DNA from: Cellulomonas terrae
Lineage (GTDB): Bacteria > Actinomycetota > Actinomycetes > Actinomycetales > Cellulomonadaceae
Direction of reading: 5' to 3'
DNA: 64,000 bases
Assembly (NCBI RefSeq): GCF_007990265.1
Contig: NZ_BJWH01000001.1
Location: 310,001 to 374,000 of the forward strand
The notes under the pieces were generated by a model. That model was not told where the DNA came from, did no database searches, and was given only the letters and a program-made list of their open reading frames with translations. A program made the position numbers and the translations under genes. Positions 45,249 through 54,267 of this stretch are shown here, piece after piece. Within the stretch, counting starts at the first letter, position 1; each line of letters opens with the position of its first letter.

Positions 45249-46140
45249 CGGTGCCGCCCTGCGTCGCGTCCTGCGTGTCCTCCTGCGGGACGCCGTCCGG
45301 ACCGCCGCCGCCCGGGCCGCCGGGGCCGCCGAAGCGCTGGAGCATGCCGCCGGTGCACTCGCCGTCGGTCGGCGCGGACACCGTGATGCTCGTCGCGGTC
45401 ACCTTGCCGCTGTCGTCGGCCTCGCCGCGGGCGCTCGCGCACTGCCCGACGACGATCGCGGAGGCGTCGGCAGCCACGGTCTTCGTGTACGCGGTCGCGT
45501 CGGTGACCGTGACCGTGCGGGTCGTCGTCTCGTCGTCGGGCCCGGTGCTCTCGACGGTCAGGGTGCTGCCGTCGACCGCGGTGACCGTGCCGACCGCGCC
45601 CCCGCCGAACGACCGCAGGCCGGTCGGGGGCCCCGAGGGGCGCTCGCCCTCCGGCATGGCCGGCAGGTCCGTCGGCGCTCCGTCGGGCCGGTCCCCGCCG
45701 AAGGGGGGTCCGGCGCCCAGGCCGCCGGCGCAGGTGCCGTCGTCGGCCGGCTCGGTGAGCGCGACGCTCGTCGCCTCCACGGGAGCGTCGGCGTCGTCCT
45801 CGGTCGCGCTCGTCGTGCCGGCCGACACCGCCACGACGCACGCACCGACCGTGACGTCGCCGAGCGTGCCGTCCACGGTCGCGGAGAACGTCGTGGCATC
45901 GGTCCAGGTCACCGCGGTCTGCGCGTCGGCCGACCGGACCTGCACCACCGCGCCGGTGACGGACGCGATCTCCCCCGAGACGCCACCGCCACGGCGCTGC
46001 GGTCCGTCGTCCTGCCGGGTGACGGCTGTCGGGTCGTCGTCGGGTGCTGCGGCGGACGAGGGCGAGCCCGTGCAGCCGGCGAGCACGAGGACCGTGGCCG
46101 CGGCGAGCGCGGGAAGCAGACGCTGGGTGAGGGTGGGCAT
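45241..46140 (-). CDS. Lipoprotein with two DUF5666-like domains
   Basis: 299 residues: lipobox VLAGC, then two repeated units of about 90 residues, each with a GxxxVTAVDGxTLTVxS-type strand pattern (SGEIASVTGAVVQVRS and VGTVTAVDGSTLTVES), TDATTFS/TDATAYTKT, a Cys in VTVGACVVAVS and IVVGQCASARG, and TATSITVS-like endings. This is the DUF5666 OB-like repeat. The Gly/Pro-rich linker and tail (FGGPGGPGGGGP) match the tails of the two adaptors. It overlaps the following adaptor gene by 8 bases. Probably an extracellular part of the export system. Confidence 0.8.
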   Translation of the reverse strand: MPTLTQRLLPALAAATVLVLAGCTGSPSSAAAPDDDPTAVTRQDDGPQRRGGGVSGEIASVTGAVVQVRSADAQTAVTWTDATTFSATVDGTLGDVTVGACVVAVSAGTTSATEDDADAPVEATSVALTEPADDGTCAGGLGAGPPFGGDRPDGAPTDLPAMPEGERPSGPPTGLRSFGGGAVGTVTAVDGSTLTVESTGPDDETTTRTVTVTDATAYTKTVAADASAIVVGQCASARGEADDSGKVTATSITVSAPTDGECTGGMLQRFGGPGGPGGGGPDGVPQEDTQDATQGGTDA

Positions 46141-46164
46141 GGGAAGACTCCTTGCTGAGAGGGG

Positions 46165-47397
46165 CTACTCCGCGCGCAGCGCGTCGATGGGGGCCAGCCG
46201 CGCGGCGCGCGTGGCGGGGTAGACGCCGAACACCAGGCCGATGCCGACGGCGACGACGACGGATCCGGCGACGGCCGCACCCGACACGACGACCGACGTG
46301 TCGAGCAGGCCGGGCAGGACCTGCGCGGCGACGATCCCGAGCGCGGCACCGAGCACCCCGCCCGCGAGGCCGAGCACGGCCGCCTCGACCAGGAACTGCC
46401 GGCGGATCGCCCACGGCGGGGCGCCGAGCGCCTTGCGCAGACCGATCTCCCGCGTCCGTTCGGTCACCGAGACGAGCATGATGTTCATGACCCCGATGCC
46501 CCCGACCAGCAGCGACAGGGCCGCGATGCCGGTGAGCAGGACGGTCAGGGTCTTGTAGACGGCGGTCGCCGTGGACACCAGGGCGTCCTGGCTCTTGATC
46601 GTGAAGTCGGCGCTGGCGGCGTCGGTGATGCCGTGCAGGTTGAGCAGCACGGCCTGCGCCTCCTGGTAGGCGGCGCCCAGCTGGTCCGCCGACGCGGCCT
46701 GCACGTAGATCGTCGAGACGGCGGTGCGGTCCTGGCCGCCGACGATCGTGTCGGCCGCGGTCGACATCGGGATGACCGCGAGGTCGTCGAGGTCGCTCTC
46801 CCCGGACGCACCCTCGGCCTCCAGGACGCCGACGACCCGCAGGTCGGTGTCGCCGATGGTCACGGTCTGGCCCACCACACGGGTGGAACCGAAGAGCTCC
46901 TCGGCCGTCGACGGCCCCAGAACGACGACGGCCGCGCGGGACGCCTCGTCGTCGGCCGTGAAGAACTCGCCGGACGCGAGAGTGCGGCCGCGGACGTCGA
47001 GCCAGTCCGCGCTCGTGCCGACGACGCTCGTCGTCCAGTTGGTGTCGTTGGCCTCCAGCGACGCGGACGACGTCTTCTCGGCGGCGACCTTGCCGATGTC
47101 CGGCGCGTTCACCGACGAGTCGAGCGCGTCGGCGTCGGCGGTGGTCAGCGTCGTGCGGGACCCGAACCCGCCGCGGACCCCCTCCACGCTCGTGCTGCTG
47201 CCCGGCCGGATGATGAGCAGGTCGCTGCCCAACGCGCTGATCTGCGCGCTGACGTCCTTCTGCGTGCCGAGCCCGAGCCCGACCGTGAGGATTACGGCCG
47301 CGATGCCGATGAGGATGCCGAGAACGGTGAGGATCGACCGCATCGTGTGCGTGGTGACCGCCGACCAGCCGGTGCGCAGCGTCTCCGTCCACGTCAT
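46165..47397 (-). CDS. MacB-type ABC transporter permease (FtsX domain)
   Basis: 410 residues: one N-terminal transmembrane helix (HTMRSILTVLGILIGIAAVILTVGLGLG), a periplasmic MacB_PCD domain of about 220 residues, and three C-terminal helices with the FtsX pattern LLVGGIGVMNIMLVSVTERTREIGLRKALGA. It forms a mechanotransmission-type exporter with the ATPase encoded just upstream, overlapping it by four bases (ATGA). Confidence 0.93.
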   Translation of the reverse strand: MTWTETLRTGWSAVTTHTMRSILTVLGILIGIAAVILTVGLGLGTQKDVSAQISALGSDLLIIRPGSSTSVEGVRGGFGSRTTLTTADADALDSSVNAPDIGKVAAEKTSSASLEANDTNWTTSVVGTSADWLDVRGRTLASGEFFTADDEASRAAVVVLGPSTAEELFGSTRVVGQTVTIGDTDLRVVGVLEAEGASGESDLDDLAVIPMSTAADTIVGGQDRTAVSTIYVQAASADQLGAAYQEAQAVLLNLHGITDAASADFTIKSQDALVSTATAVYKTLTVLLTGIAALSLLVGGIGVMNIMLVSVTERTREIGLRKALGAPPWAIRRQFLVEAAVLGLAGGVLGAALGIVAAQVLPGLLDTSVVVSGAAVAGSVVVAVGIGLVFGVYPATRAARLAPIDALRAE

Positions 47398-48113
47398 CGG
47401 GCACCGTCCGACACGATCAAGCCGTCGTGCACCCGCACGACGCGGTCCGCGCGGGCGGCGACGTCGGCCTCGTGCGTGATGAGGACTATCGTGCGGCCCT
47501 GTCCGTGCAGCTCGTCGAACAGGTCCAGCACGTCCCTGGTCGACGTCGAGTCGAGGTTGCCCGTCGGCTCGTCGGCCAGGAGCAGCGCGGGTTCGCCGAC
47601 GAGGGCCCGCGCGACGGCGACGCGCTGCTGCTGCCCGCCGGACAGCTCGCCGGGCCGGTTGTCGAGGCGGTCGGCCAGTCCGACGCGCTCGAGCGCCGCC
47701 GAGGCCCGGACCCGGCGTTCCGTCGAGGGCACTCGTCCGTAGACCAGCGGGAGCTCGACGTTGCGCCACGCCGACAACGACGGCAGCAGGTGGAACTGCT
47801 GGAACACGAACCCGATGCGCCGGTTGCGGATGTCGGCGAGGTCGATCTCGTCGAGCTCCCCGACGTCCTCGCCGGCCAGGTGGTACGTGCCCCGGGTGAC
47901 GGTGTCCAGGCACCCGAGGATGTTCATCAGCGTCGACTTGCCCGAGCCCGACGGGCCCATCACCGCGACGTACTCGCCGGGCTCGATCCGCAGGTCGACG
48001 CCGCGCAGGGCCTCGAACTCGATGCTGCCGGACGTGTAGGTCTTGGTGACGCCGACGAGGTCGATGACGGCGTCGGTGCGCCGCTCGACGCGCGGCAGGG
48101 TGAGCTCAGCCAT
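47394..48113 (-). CDS. MacB/LolD-type ABC transporter ATP-binding protein
   Basis: 239-residue ATPase: Walker A GPSGSGKSTLMNILGCLD, Q-loop FVFQQFHLLPSLSAWRNVELPL, signature ELSGGQQQRVAVARAL, Walker B LLLADEPTGNLDS, H-loop ITHEADVAARAD. The EYVAVMGPSG and GTYHLAGEDV segments place it in the LolD/MacB group. It overlaps the adaptor gene before it by 8 bases and the permease gene after it by four. Confidence 0.94.
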   Translation of the reverse strand: MAELTLPRVERRTDAVIDLVGVTKTYTSGSIEFEALRGVDLRIEPGEYVAVMGPSGSGKSTLMNILGCLDTVTRGTYHLAGEDVGELDEIDLADIRNRRIGFVFQQFHLLPSLSAWRNVELPLVYGRVPSTERRVRASAALERVGLADRLDNRPGELSGGQQQRVAVARALVGEPALLLADEPTGNLDSTSTRDVLDLFDELHGQGRTIVLITHEADVAARADRVVRVHDGLIVSDGAR

Positions 48114-49248
48114 CGGCCGGACCGCCCTGCCGGAGCTGCGGGCCGCCACCGGGGCCGCCCTCGAACACCATCCCGCCGCCGGGCAGCTCCGGCACCTGCC
48201 GGCCGGAGCCACCGGTGCCCGGCGTGAACACCGCGAGCACCACCTCGTCACCCTCGGCCAGCCCGTCGACGATCTCCGTGACGTTCCCGGACGTCTCCCC
48301 GGTCGTCACAGGGACGTCGACGAGCTCGCCGTCCTCCCCCGTCTGCTGCACGGTCGTCGTGCCGTCCTCCGCCGTCGTGACGGCGAGGCTCGGCACGGTC
48401 AGCACGTCGGTGCGGCGCTCGTAGACCAGCTCGACCTCGGCGGCGACGCCGTCGTGCAGGCCGTCCTGGTCCCCGGTGATCGCGACGGTCACGGGGTAGG
48501 CAGCGACGCCTGTGTCACCGGTGGACAGCAGCCCGATCTCGCTGACCGTGCCGAAGACCGGCTCCGTCGCCTCGTCGAGCGTCACCTCCGCCTGGTCGCC
48601 CACCTCGATCAGCGCGACGTCCGCGTCGGAGACCGTGACGACGACCTCCCACGCGTCGGTGCCGACGATGGTGAACGGCGCCTCGGCGTCCGCGGTGGGC
48701 CCGTCGCCGCCGCCGACCGCGTCGCCGACCTCGAGGTTCACTGCCGTGAGCAGCCCGGCGACCGGTGCCGTCAGGGTGGCGTCGTCCATCGCGGCCTGCG
48801 CGGTGTCCACCCCCGACTGCGCGACGTCGACCTGCGCCTGCGCCGCGGCGACCTGCGCGGTGCCGGACGCGTCGGCCAGCGTCGCCCGGGCGTCGGCGAG
48901 GTTCGCCTTCGCCTGGAGCAGGTCCGCGGTCAGCTGCAGGGTGTCGACCGTGGCCAGCGTCTGCCCGGCCGTGACCGTCTGCCCGACAGCCACCGGGACG
49001 GCCGTGACCGTCCCGCTGACCGCGAAGCTCACGTCCTGCTGCACCGACGGGGTCAGCGTCCCGCTGCCGCCGACCGACTTCTGCATCGTCGTCAGGCTCG
49101 CCGCGACCGTCCTGGTGACCGGGTCCGTCGCCGCCGCCGACGCGTCCCTGATCCCGAACCACCAGATCCCCGCGGCGACGAGCGCGACGAGGACCACGGC
49201 GCAGACCGTCCTCGTCAGCGGCGTCGTCCGCCTCCATACGTGCTGCAT
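48106..49248 (-). CDS. HlyD/RND-type periplasmic-adaptor-like protein (MacA-like)
   Basis: 380 residues, ordinary length for the family. N-terminal membrane anchor (AVVLVALVAAGIWWF), lipoyl half DVSFAVSGTVTAVPVAVGQTVTAGQTLATVDT, a short helical hairpin (LQAKANLADARATLADASG), second half DATLTAPVAGLLTAVNLEVGD, a barrel domain, and a Gly-rich tail. It is first in the operon adaptor-ATPase-permease-DUF5666-adaptor. In Gram-positives such adaptors span the cell wall next to a MacB-like transporter. Confidence 0.9.
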   Translation of the reverse strand: MQHVWRRTTPLTRTVCAVVLVALVAAGIWWFGIRDASAAATDPVTRTVAASLTTMQKSVGGSGTLTPSVQQDVSFAVSGTVTAVPVAVGQTVTAGQTLATVDTLQLTADLLQAKANLADARATLADASGTAQVAAAQAQVDVAQSGVDTAQAAMDDATLTAPVAGLLTAVNLEVGDAVGGGDGPTADAEAPFTIVGTDAWEVVVTVSDADVALIEVGDQAEVTLDEATEPVFGTVSEIGLLSTGDTGVAAYPVTVAITGDQDGLHDGVAAEVELVYERRTDVLTVPSLAVTTAEDGTTTVQQTGEDGELVDVPVTTGETSGNVTEIVDGLAEGDEVVLAVFTPGTGGSGRQVPELPGGGMVFEGGPGGGPQLRQGGPADG

Positions 49249-49558
49249 GCCCGTCCCTCACGTCGCCCAGCCTTCTGACCTGGGCCGAACGTAGGGAGGT
49301 CGGCTGGGCCGCCCGTAGCACGGACCTGTGGCTCACCTGTGGAAGCGATCGAGCACGCCATGAGTGCCGCGTCGGGGTCCGTTCGCGTCCCTCATGGCTG
49401 GGTCGACCAAGGACACGGCCGACCGCGCGACTGCCCAAACGTTTCGGGGCTGTCCGGTTCGACCCTTTCTTTGGTAACTTGACTAACTCTGCTCCGCCTC
49501 GCCCGCGACCCACGGCACTCGTCGTCTCCCCGCGGATCGAGACCACCCAGGAGGTTCA
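49249..49558. other. Divergent intergenic region between the export operon and the mannanase
   Basis: 310 bases without a gene. It must hold the promoters of the leftward export operon and of the mannanase. Visible elements are an AAACGTTT-centred motif (49437-49444), an AT-richer stretch around 49470-49490 likely to be promoter sequence, and an AGGAGG ribosome site at 49549-49554 before the mannanase ATG. No terminator or small gene was recognised. Confidence 0.6.
49434..49448. promoter_or_regulatory. AAACGTTT-centred inverted repeat upstream of the mannanase
   Basis: CCC-AAACGTTT-CGGG: an 8-bp perfect palindrome with a central CG, flanked by CCC and CGGG, 111 bases upstream of the mannanase start. 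Several LacI-family regulators of glycan use bind sites with an AAACGTTT core, so it is a candidate operator. No matching regulator gene can be assigned within the window. Confidence 0.4.
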
Positions 49559-52501
49559 ATGAAGAACCGTCATCTCGCGCGTGCTCTGACTGCGGGGATC
49601 ACCGCGGCAGCACTCAGCGGGCTCGTCACACTGCCCGCCGCCCAGGCGGCCGAGACCGTCACCATCGTCGACCCCGACGCCAGCCCGGCCACCCGGTCGC
49701 TGTTCTCCTACCTCGACGACGTCCGCGGCGACGGCATCCTGTTCGGCCACCAGCACACGACGTCCTACGGCCTGACGTTCAGCAACCCCGACGGCATCCA
49801 GTCCGACGTCAAGAACCTGACCGGCGACCACCCCGCCCTGTTCGGCTGGGACACGCTGATCCTGCAGGGCGACGAGCGCCCCGGCTCCGCGGGCAACACG
49901 ACCGAGCAGAACATCGCCGCCCTCGCGGACCACATCGCGAAGGCGCACGCGCTCGGCGGCATCAACACCCTGTCCGCGCACATCGAGAACTTCGTGACGG
50001 GCGGCAGCTTCTACGACACGACCGGGGACACGCTGCGCGCGGTCCTGCCGGGCGGTCCCAAGAACGCCGAGCTCAACGCGTACCTCGACAACATCGCGGC
50101 AGCGGCCGACGGCGCGCGCGACGCCGAGGGCGACCTCATCCCGATCATCTTCCGCCCGTGGCACGAGAACGCGGGCTCCTGGTTCTGGTGGGGTGCCGCG
50201 TTCGGCTCCCCCGGCGAGTACAAGGAGCTCTTCCGCTACACGGTCGAGTACCTGCGGGACATCAAGGGCGTGTCCAACTTCCTGTACGCGTTCGGTCCGG
50301 GCAGCGGCTTCGGCGGCAACGCGGACACGTACCTGCGCACCTACCCCGGCGACGAGTTCGTCGACGTCTTCGGCCTCGACGCGTACGACAACACCGGCTC
50401 CGAGGCGTTCCTCGACGGGCTCGTCGCGGACCTCGGCATGATCGCGGACCTCGCCGACGCCAAGGGGAAGGTCTCCGCGTTCACCGAGTTCGGCGTGACC
50501 AACGGCGTCGGCACCTCCGGCTCCAGCCCCGAGCGATGGTTCACCAAGGTGCTGAACGCCATCACGGCCGACCCGAAGGCCAGCCGCAACGCGTACATGC
50601 AGACGTGGGCCAACTTCGACGCGGGCCAGCACTACGTGCCCGTGACCGGGGACGCGCTGCTGCCCGACTTCCTGGACTACGCGGCCGACCCGTACACGCT
50701 GTTCGCGAGCGAGGTCACGGGCGCGTTCGACCGTGCGGTCGACACGACGCCCGCCGGTCCGGTCCTGCACATCGCCTCGCCGGCCGACAGCGCCCGCGTC
50801 GCGACGTCGCCGACGACCATCCGCGCGACCGTGCAGAACGTCGACGCCGACCGCGTCTACGCCACCGTCGGGAGCACCGAGATCGAGCTCGCGGCCGGTG
50901 ACGGCCTCTGGTGGTCGGCACCGTGGGACATCCCCGCGGAACAGCTGGACAACAGCACGCAGACGCTCACGGTCCACGTGGTCGTCGACGGTGTCGAGGT
51001 GCTCACCGAGAGCTCGTCCGTGGTCCTCGGCCCGCGACCGACGTTCGGTCCCGGCGTCGTCGACGACTACGAGGGCTACGGCGACGACACCGCGCTGCGG
51101 GCCGAGTACGTCTCCTACGGCGCCAACACGCTCTCGCTCGACACGAGCGGCGCGTCGAAGGCGCTGCGGATGGACTACGACTTCGCGACCCAGACGTACA
51201 CCGGGTTCGGGAAGCAGATCAGCGGCGACTGGTCCGACTTCAACGAGCTCGCGCTGTGGGTCAAGCCCGACGGCTCGGGCAACAAGATGGTGCTCCAGCT
51301 CGTGGCCGGTGGCGTCTCCTACGAGGCGTACCCGTCCCTGGCGGGCACCGAGGCCGGTGTGGTCACCTTCCCGTTCGTCGACTGGCGTCCGGCACCGTGG
51401 GACACCGCCAACGCGAACCGTCGCATCAGCGACGCGGACCTGCGGGCGATCTCGCAGTTCAACATCTACGTCAACGCAGCCGACGACGGCAGCGGCGACC
51501 CGTCGGGCAGCATCGTGGTCGACGACATCGCCGCCCTGCCGGGGGTCGAGCCGCCGCCGGTGTTCTCCGACGTCCTGCCGGGCTCGCCGAACTTCGACAG
51601 CATCATGTGGCTGCACGACCAGGGCCTGGACGACGGCTACGAGGACGGCACCTTCCGTCCGAACAAGCCGCAGACCCGCGAGGCCACGGCGTCGCTGCTC
51701 TACCGCTACTCGGAGTCGACCTTCGTCCCCACGGCGAAGAAGCCGACGTTCCGCGACGTGCCGAAGAAGCACGCCTTCTCCAAGGAGATCGAGTGGCTGG
51801 CGAGCGAGAAGCTCGTCGACACGACGATCCCGCTGTTCCTGCCGAAGGCCCCGCTCGACCGCTCCTCGGCGGCTGAGCTGCTCTGGCGGCTGGCGGGGTC
51901 GCCCGAGCCTGCGGCACCGGAGCCGTTCACCGACGTCCCGTCGTGGCACCCGTTCGGCACGGCCATCGCGTGGGCGACCGAGACCGGGATCATCGTCCCG
52001 ACGTCGGCCACGAGGTACGGCGTCCTCACGGTCGTCACGCGCGGCGACCTCGCCGGGTACCTCGACCGGTTCGACCACCGGCCGAGCCCGCTCGAGCCCG
52101 TCGTGCTGACGGACTTCGCGGACGGCGCCCAGGGTTGGGGGCCCGTCGGTGAGGGCACCGCAACCGGCACCGGGGGGACGCTGACCATCGACGCCGCGGC
52201 CCCGGACGGCGGCTGGTTCGGCTTCGGGCCCTCGGTCGGTGACTGGACCGGACGCACCGAGGTGCGGTTCGACGTGGTGTCCACCACGGGCTTCGACACC
52301 AAGGCGGCGCTGCAGGTGGGGTCGTCGTGGACCTGGTGCGAGACCGCGCAGGTGGGGTGGATCTCGACGCCGACCTCCGACGTCCTGGTCGACCTGGCCA
52401 CGCTGAGCGCCGAGTGCGGTGCCCAGCTGGCCGACGTGAAGAAGGTCAACCTGTACTTCAACGCAGGCACCCACGTGATCGACGACGTCGAGCTCCGCTG
52501 A
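49559..52501 (+). CDS. Modular GH26 beta-mannanase with Ig-like, CBM, SLH and C-terminal modules (Man26A-like)
   Basis: 980-residue secreted endo-beta-1,4-mannanase. Signal peptide 1-30 (PAAQA-A). GH26 domain about 40-390: acid/base Glu203 in RPWHENAGSWFWWG and nucleophile Glu310 in SAFTEFG, spaced 107 residues as in Cellulomonas fimi Man26A. Ig-like domain about 400-490; mannan-binding module (CBM23-like) about 495-660; SLH repeats about 666-845 (FSDVLPGSPNFDSIMWLHDQGL, GYEDGTFRPNKPQTR) for wall attachment; C-terminal beta-rich module 848-980. The same order is known from C. fimi. AGGAGG precedes the ATG. Monocistronic. Confidence 0.95.
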   Translation: MKNRHLARALTAGITAAALSGLVTLPAAQAAETVTIVDPDASPATRSLFSYLDDVRGDGILFGHQHTTSYGLTFSNPDGIQSDVKNLTGDHPALFGWDTLILQGDERPGSAGNTTEQNIAALADHIAKAHALGGINTLSAHIENFVTGGSFYDTTGDTLRAVLPGGPKNAELNAYLDNIAAAADGARDAEGDLIPIIFRPWHENAGSWFWWGAAFGSPGEYKELFRYTVEYLRDIKGVSNFLYAFGPGSGFGGNADTYLRTYPGDEFVDVFGLDAYDNTGSEAFLDGLVADLGMIADLADAKGKVSAFTEFGVTNGVGTSGSSPERWFTKVLNAITADPKASRNAYMQTWANFDAGQHYVPVTGDALLPDFLDYAADPYTLFASEVTGAFDRAVDTTPAGPVLHIASPADSARVATSPTTIRATVQNVDADRVYATVGSTEIELAAGDGLWWSAPWDIPAEQLDNSTQTLTVHVVVDGVEVLTESSSVVLGPRPTFGPGVVDDYEGYGDDTALRAEYVSYGANTLSLDTSGASKALRMDYDFATQTYTGFGKQISGDWSDFNELALWVKPDGSGNKMVLQLVAGGVSYEAYPSLAGTEAGVVTFPFVDWRPAPWDTANANRRISDADLRAISQFNIYVNAADDGSGDPSGSIVVDDIAALPGVEPPPVFSDVLPGSPNFDSIMWLHDQGLDDGYEDGTFRPNKPQTREATASLLYRYSESTFVPTAKKPTFRDVPKKHAFSKEIEWLASEKLVDTTIPLFLPKAPLDRSSAAELLWRLAGSPEPAAPEPFTDVPSWHPFGTAIAWATETGIIVPTSATRYGVLTVVTRGDLAGYLDRFDHRPSPLEPVVLTDFADGAQGWGPVGEGTATGTGGTLTIDAAAPDGGWFGFGPSVGDWTGRTEVRFDVVSTTGFDTKAALQVGSSWTWCETAQVGWISTPTSDVLVDLATLSAECGAQLADVKKVNLYFNAGTHVIDDVELR

Positions 52502-52534
52502 CGGACCCGACGCGCATGCCCGCGCGTCTCCCCT

Positions 52535-52586
52535 GCTGACGTCCGCACTCCTGAGGGCCCCTCCCCCTCGGAGTGCGGACGTCAGC
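52535..52586. terminator. Long hairpin after the mannanase gene
   Basis: Perfect 17-base arms (GCTGACGTCCGCACTCC at 52535-52551 and its complement at 52570-52586), extended inward by GAGG/CCTC with one bulged base, giving a stem of about 21 pairs. It lies 33 bases after the mannanase stop and before the convergent methyltransferase stop at 52637; no T-tract. Confidence 0.72.
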
Positions 52587-52636
52587 GCTGGGCGGGGGCG
52601 CACGACGCTCGTCCCTCCGCCGGCGGTCCTGAGCGC

Positions 52637-54172
52637 CTACCCCGCAGGGAGCAGCAGGCCGTCGCGGACCAGGCCGCGCGCCGACGGCAGGACGTCCGCG
52701 GCGACCGCGTCCGCGCCGACCTCCAGCAGCGCCCCCAGCGCGTTGACGATCTGCCCGACCGTGAGCTCCCCGTCACAGACACCGACGAACCCCGCGAGCG
52801 CCGTCCCCGCCTGCACCGCGCGACCGAAGCCACCGCCCTGGCGCAGGAGGACCACCTGCGGGTCCGGGTCGCCGGGCGTCAGGTACCGCTCCTCGGACAC
52901 GTCGGGGGCGACGAAGAGGCGCTGCTCGGCGAGGTCGTCGTCGCTCATCGCGAGCCAGTCATGAGCGGCGAGCGCGGCCGCCACGGCCGGCCCGAGCGGC
53001 TGCCGGACCGTCCCGGTGACCTCTTCGAGCCGGCGCAGCGTCGGCGCGCCGTGCGGCCTGCGCAGGGTGACGAACCCGAACCCGATGCCCTCGACGTCCC
53101 GCGACGCGAAGTCGTCCAGCCACTGCCCGTAGCGGTCGGCCCACGCGGCCCGGTCGCGGTCGGGCGTCGTGCCGCCGTCGCGGATCCACGTCTCGGCGTA
53201 CTGCGCGGGATCCTGCAGCTCGCGCTGGACCACCCACCCGTCGAGGCCGGAGGCGTCGAGCCACGCACCGACGCGCTCGTGCCACTCCTCGCCCCGGCGC
53301 ACCTCCCAGTTCCCCAGCAGCTGCGCCACTCCCCCGGGCGCCAGGACCTCACCGACGCCCTCGACGAGCTCGCGCACGATCGCGTCCCCGGAGCGGCCGC
53401 CGTCGCGGTACTCGTACGACGGCATCCCCGGAGTGCGGGGCGTGATGACGAACGGCGGGTTGCTCACGACGAGGTCGAACCGCTCGTCCGCGACGGGCTC
53501 CAGCATCGACCCCTCGCGCAGGTCGAGCGCCACCCCGGCCAGCGCCGCGTTGAACCGCGCGAACGCGAGCGCCCGGCGCGAGATGTCGGTGCCGACCACC
53601 CGCCGCGAGTGTCGCGACGCGTGCAGCGCCTGGATCCCGCACCCCGTCCCGAGGTCGAGCACGTGGTCCCGGTCGTCGCGCACGGTGACCTGCGCGAGCG
53701 TCGTGGAGGCCCCGCCGACCCCCAGCACGTGGTCGGTCCGCAACGCCTGCCCGGTCGCGAGCTCGCCGAGGTCGGACGCGATCCACCAGTCGACCTCGCC
53801 GCCGCCGTCGACGGCCGTGTACGGGCGCAGGTCCACGCGGGCGCGGACCTGGTCGCCGTCGGTCTCGACCAGGCCGAGCCGCTCCGCACCGCCGATCCCC
53901 AGGGTCGGGAACGCACCCTCCACCGCACGGCGGGGCACGGCGACACCGAGCAGGAACGTGCGGACCAGCGCGGCGACGACGTCGTCGCCCGCCGCCTGTG
54001 TGGCTCGCAGCGCCGGCACGGGCTCCTCGCGGTGCAGGGCGTCCGCGGCGACCGCCCCCAGCACCTCCTCGACGCCGGCGACGCCGTACCCGGAGGCCGT
54101 GAGGTCGTCGCGCAGGGCGGCGACGAGGTCGGGATCGGTCACGGGCGCACCGGGCGCGGTCGGGAGAGCCAC
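52637..54172 (-). CDS. Class I SAM-dependent methyltransferase, HemK/PrmC-like core with extra domains
   Basis: 511 residues from GTG 54172 (54142 also possible). An N-terminal winged-helix-like region of about 130 residues precedes the Rossmann core: motif I HVLDLGTGCGIQALHASRHS, DISRRALAFARFNA, and the catalytic NPPF in FDLVVSNPPFVITPRTPG, which is the N5-glutamine/nucleobase amino-methyltransferase type. A C-terminal domain of about 200 residues follows. Conserved in Actinobacteria without a proven substrate; a modified protein or RNA amino group is likely from NPPF. Confidence 0.86.
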   Translation of the reverse strand: MALPTAPGAPVTDPDLVAALRDDLTASGYGVAGVEEVLGAVAADALHREEPVPALRATQAAGDDVVAALVRTFLLGVAVPRRAVEGAFPTLGIGGAERLGLVETDGDQVRARVDLRPYTAVDGGGEVDWWIASDLGELATGQALRTDHVLGVGGASTTLAQVTVRDDRDHVLDLGTGCGIQALHASRHSRRVVGTDISRRALAFARFNAALAGVALDLREGSMLEPVADERFDLVVSNPPFVITPRTPGMPSYEYRDGGRSGDAIVRELVEGVGEVLAPGGVAQLLGNWEVRRGEEWHERVGAWLDASGLDGWVVQRELQDPAQYAETWIRDGGTTPDRDRAAWADRYGQWLDDFASRDVEGIGFGFVTLRRPHGAPTLRRLEEVTGTVRQPLGPAVAAALAAHDWLAMSDDDLAEQRLFVAPDVSEERYLTPGDPDPQVVLLRQGGGFGRAVQAGTALAGFVGVCDGELTVGQIVNALGALLEVGADAVAADVLPSARGLVRDGLLLPAG

Positions 54173-54267
54173 CCGCCCATCATCCCCGCACGCGCCGAGC
54201 GTCCGGCACCACGCGGGGCGTCCGAGCATCCGGTCGCCGGGACGCTCACGTCATCGGACGTTGCGGG

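Noticed and set aside
49556..52603. 1015-codon open frame opposite the mannanase
   Set aside because: Antisense to a complete modular mannanase; residue content is a mirror of that gene.
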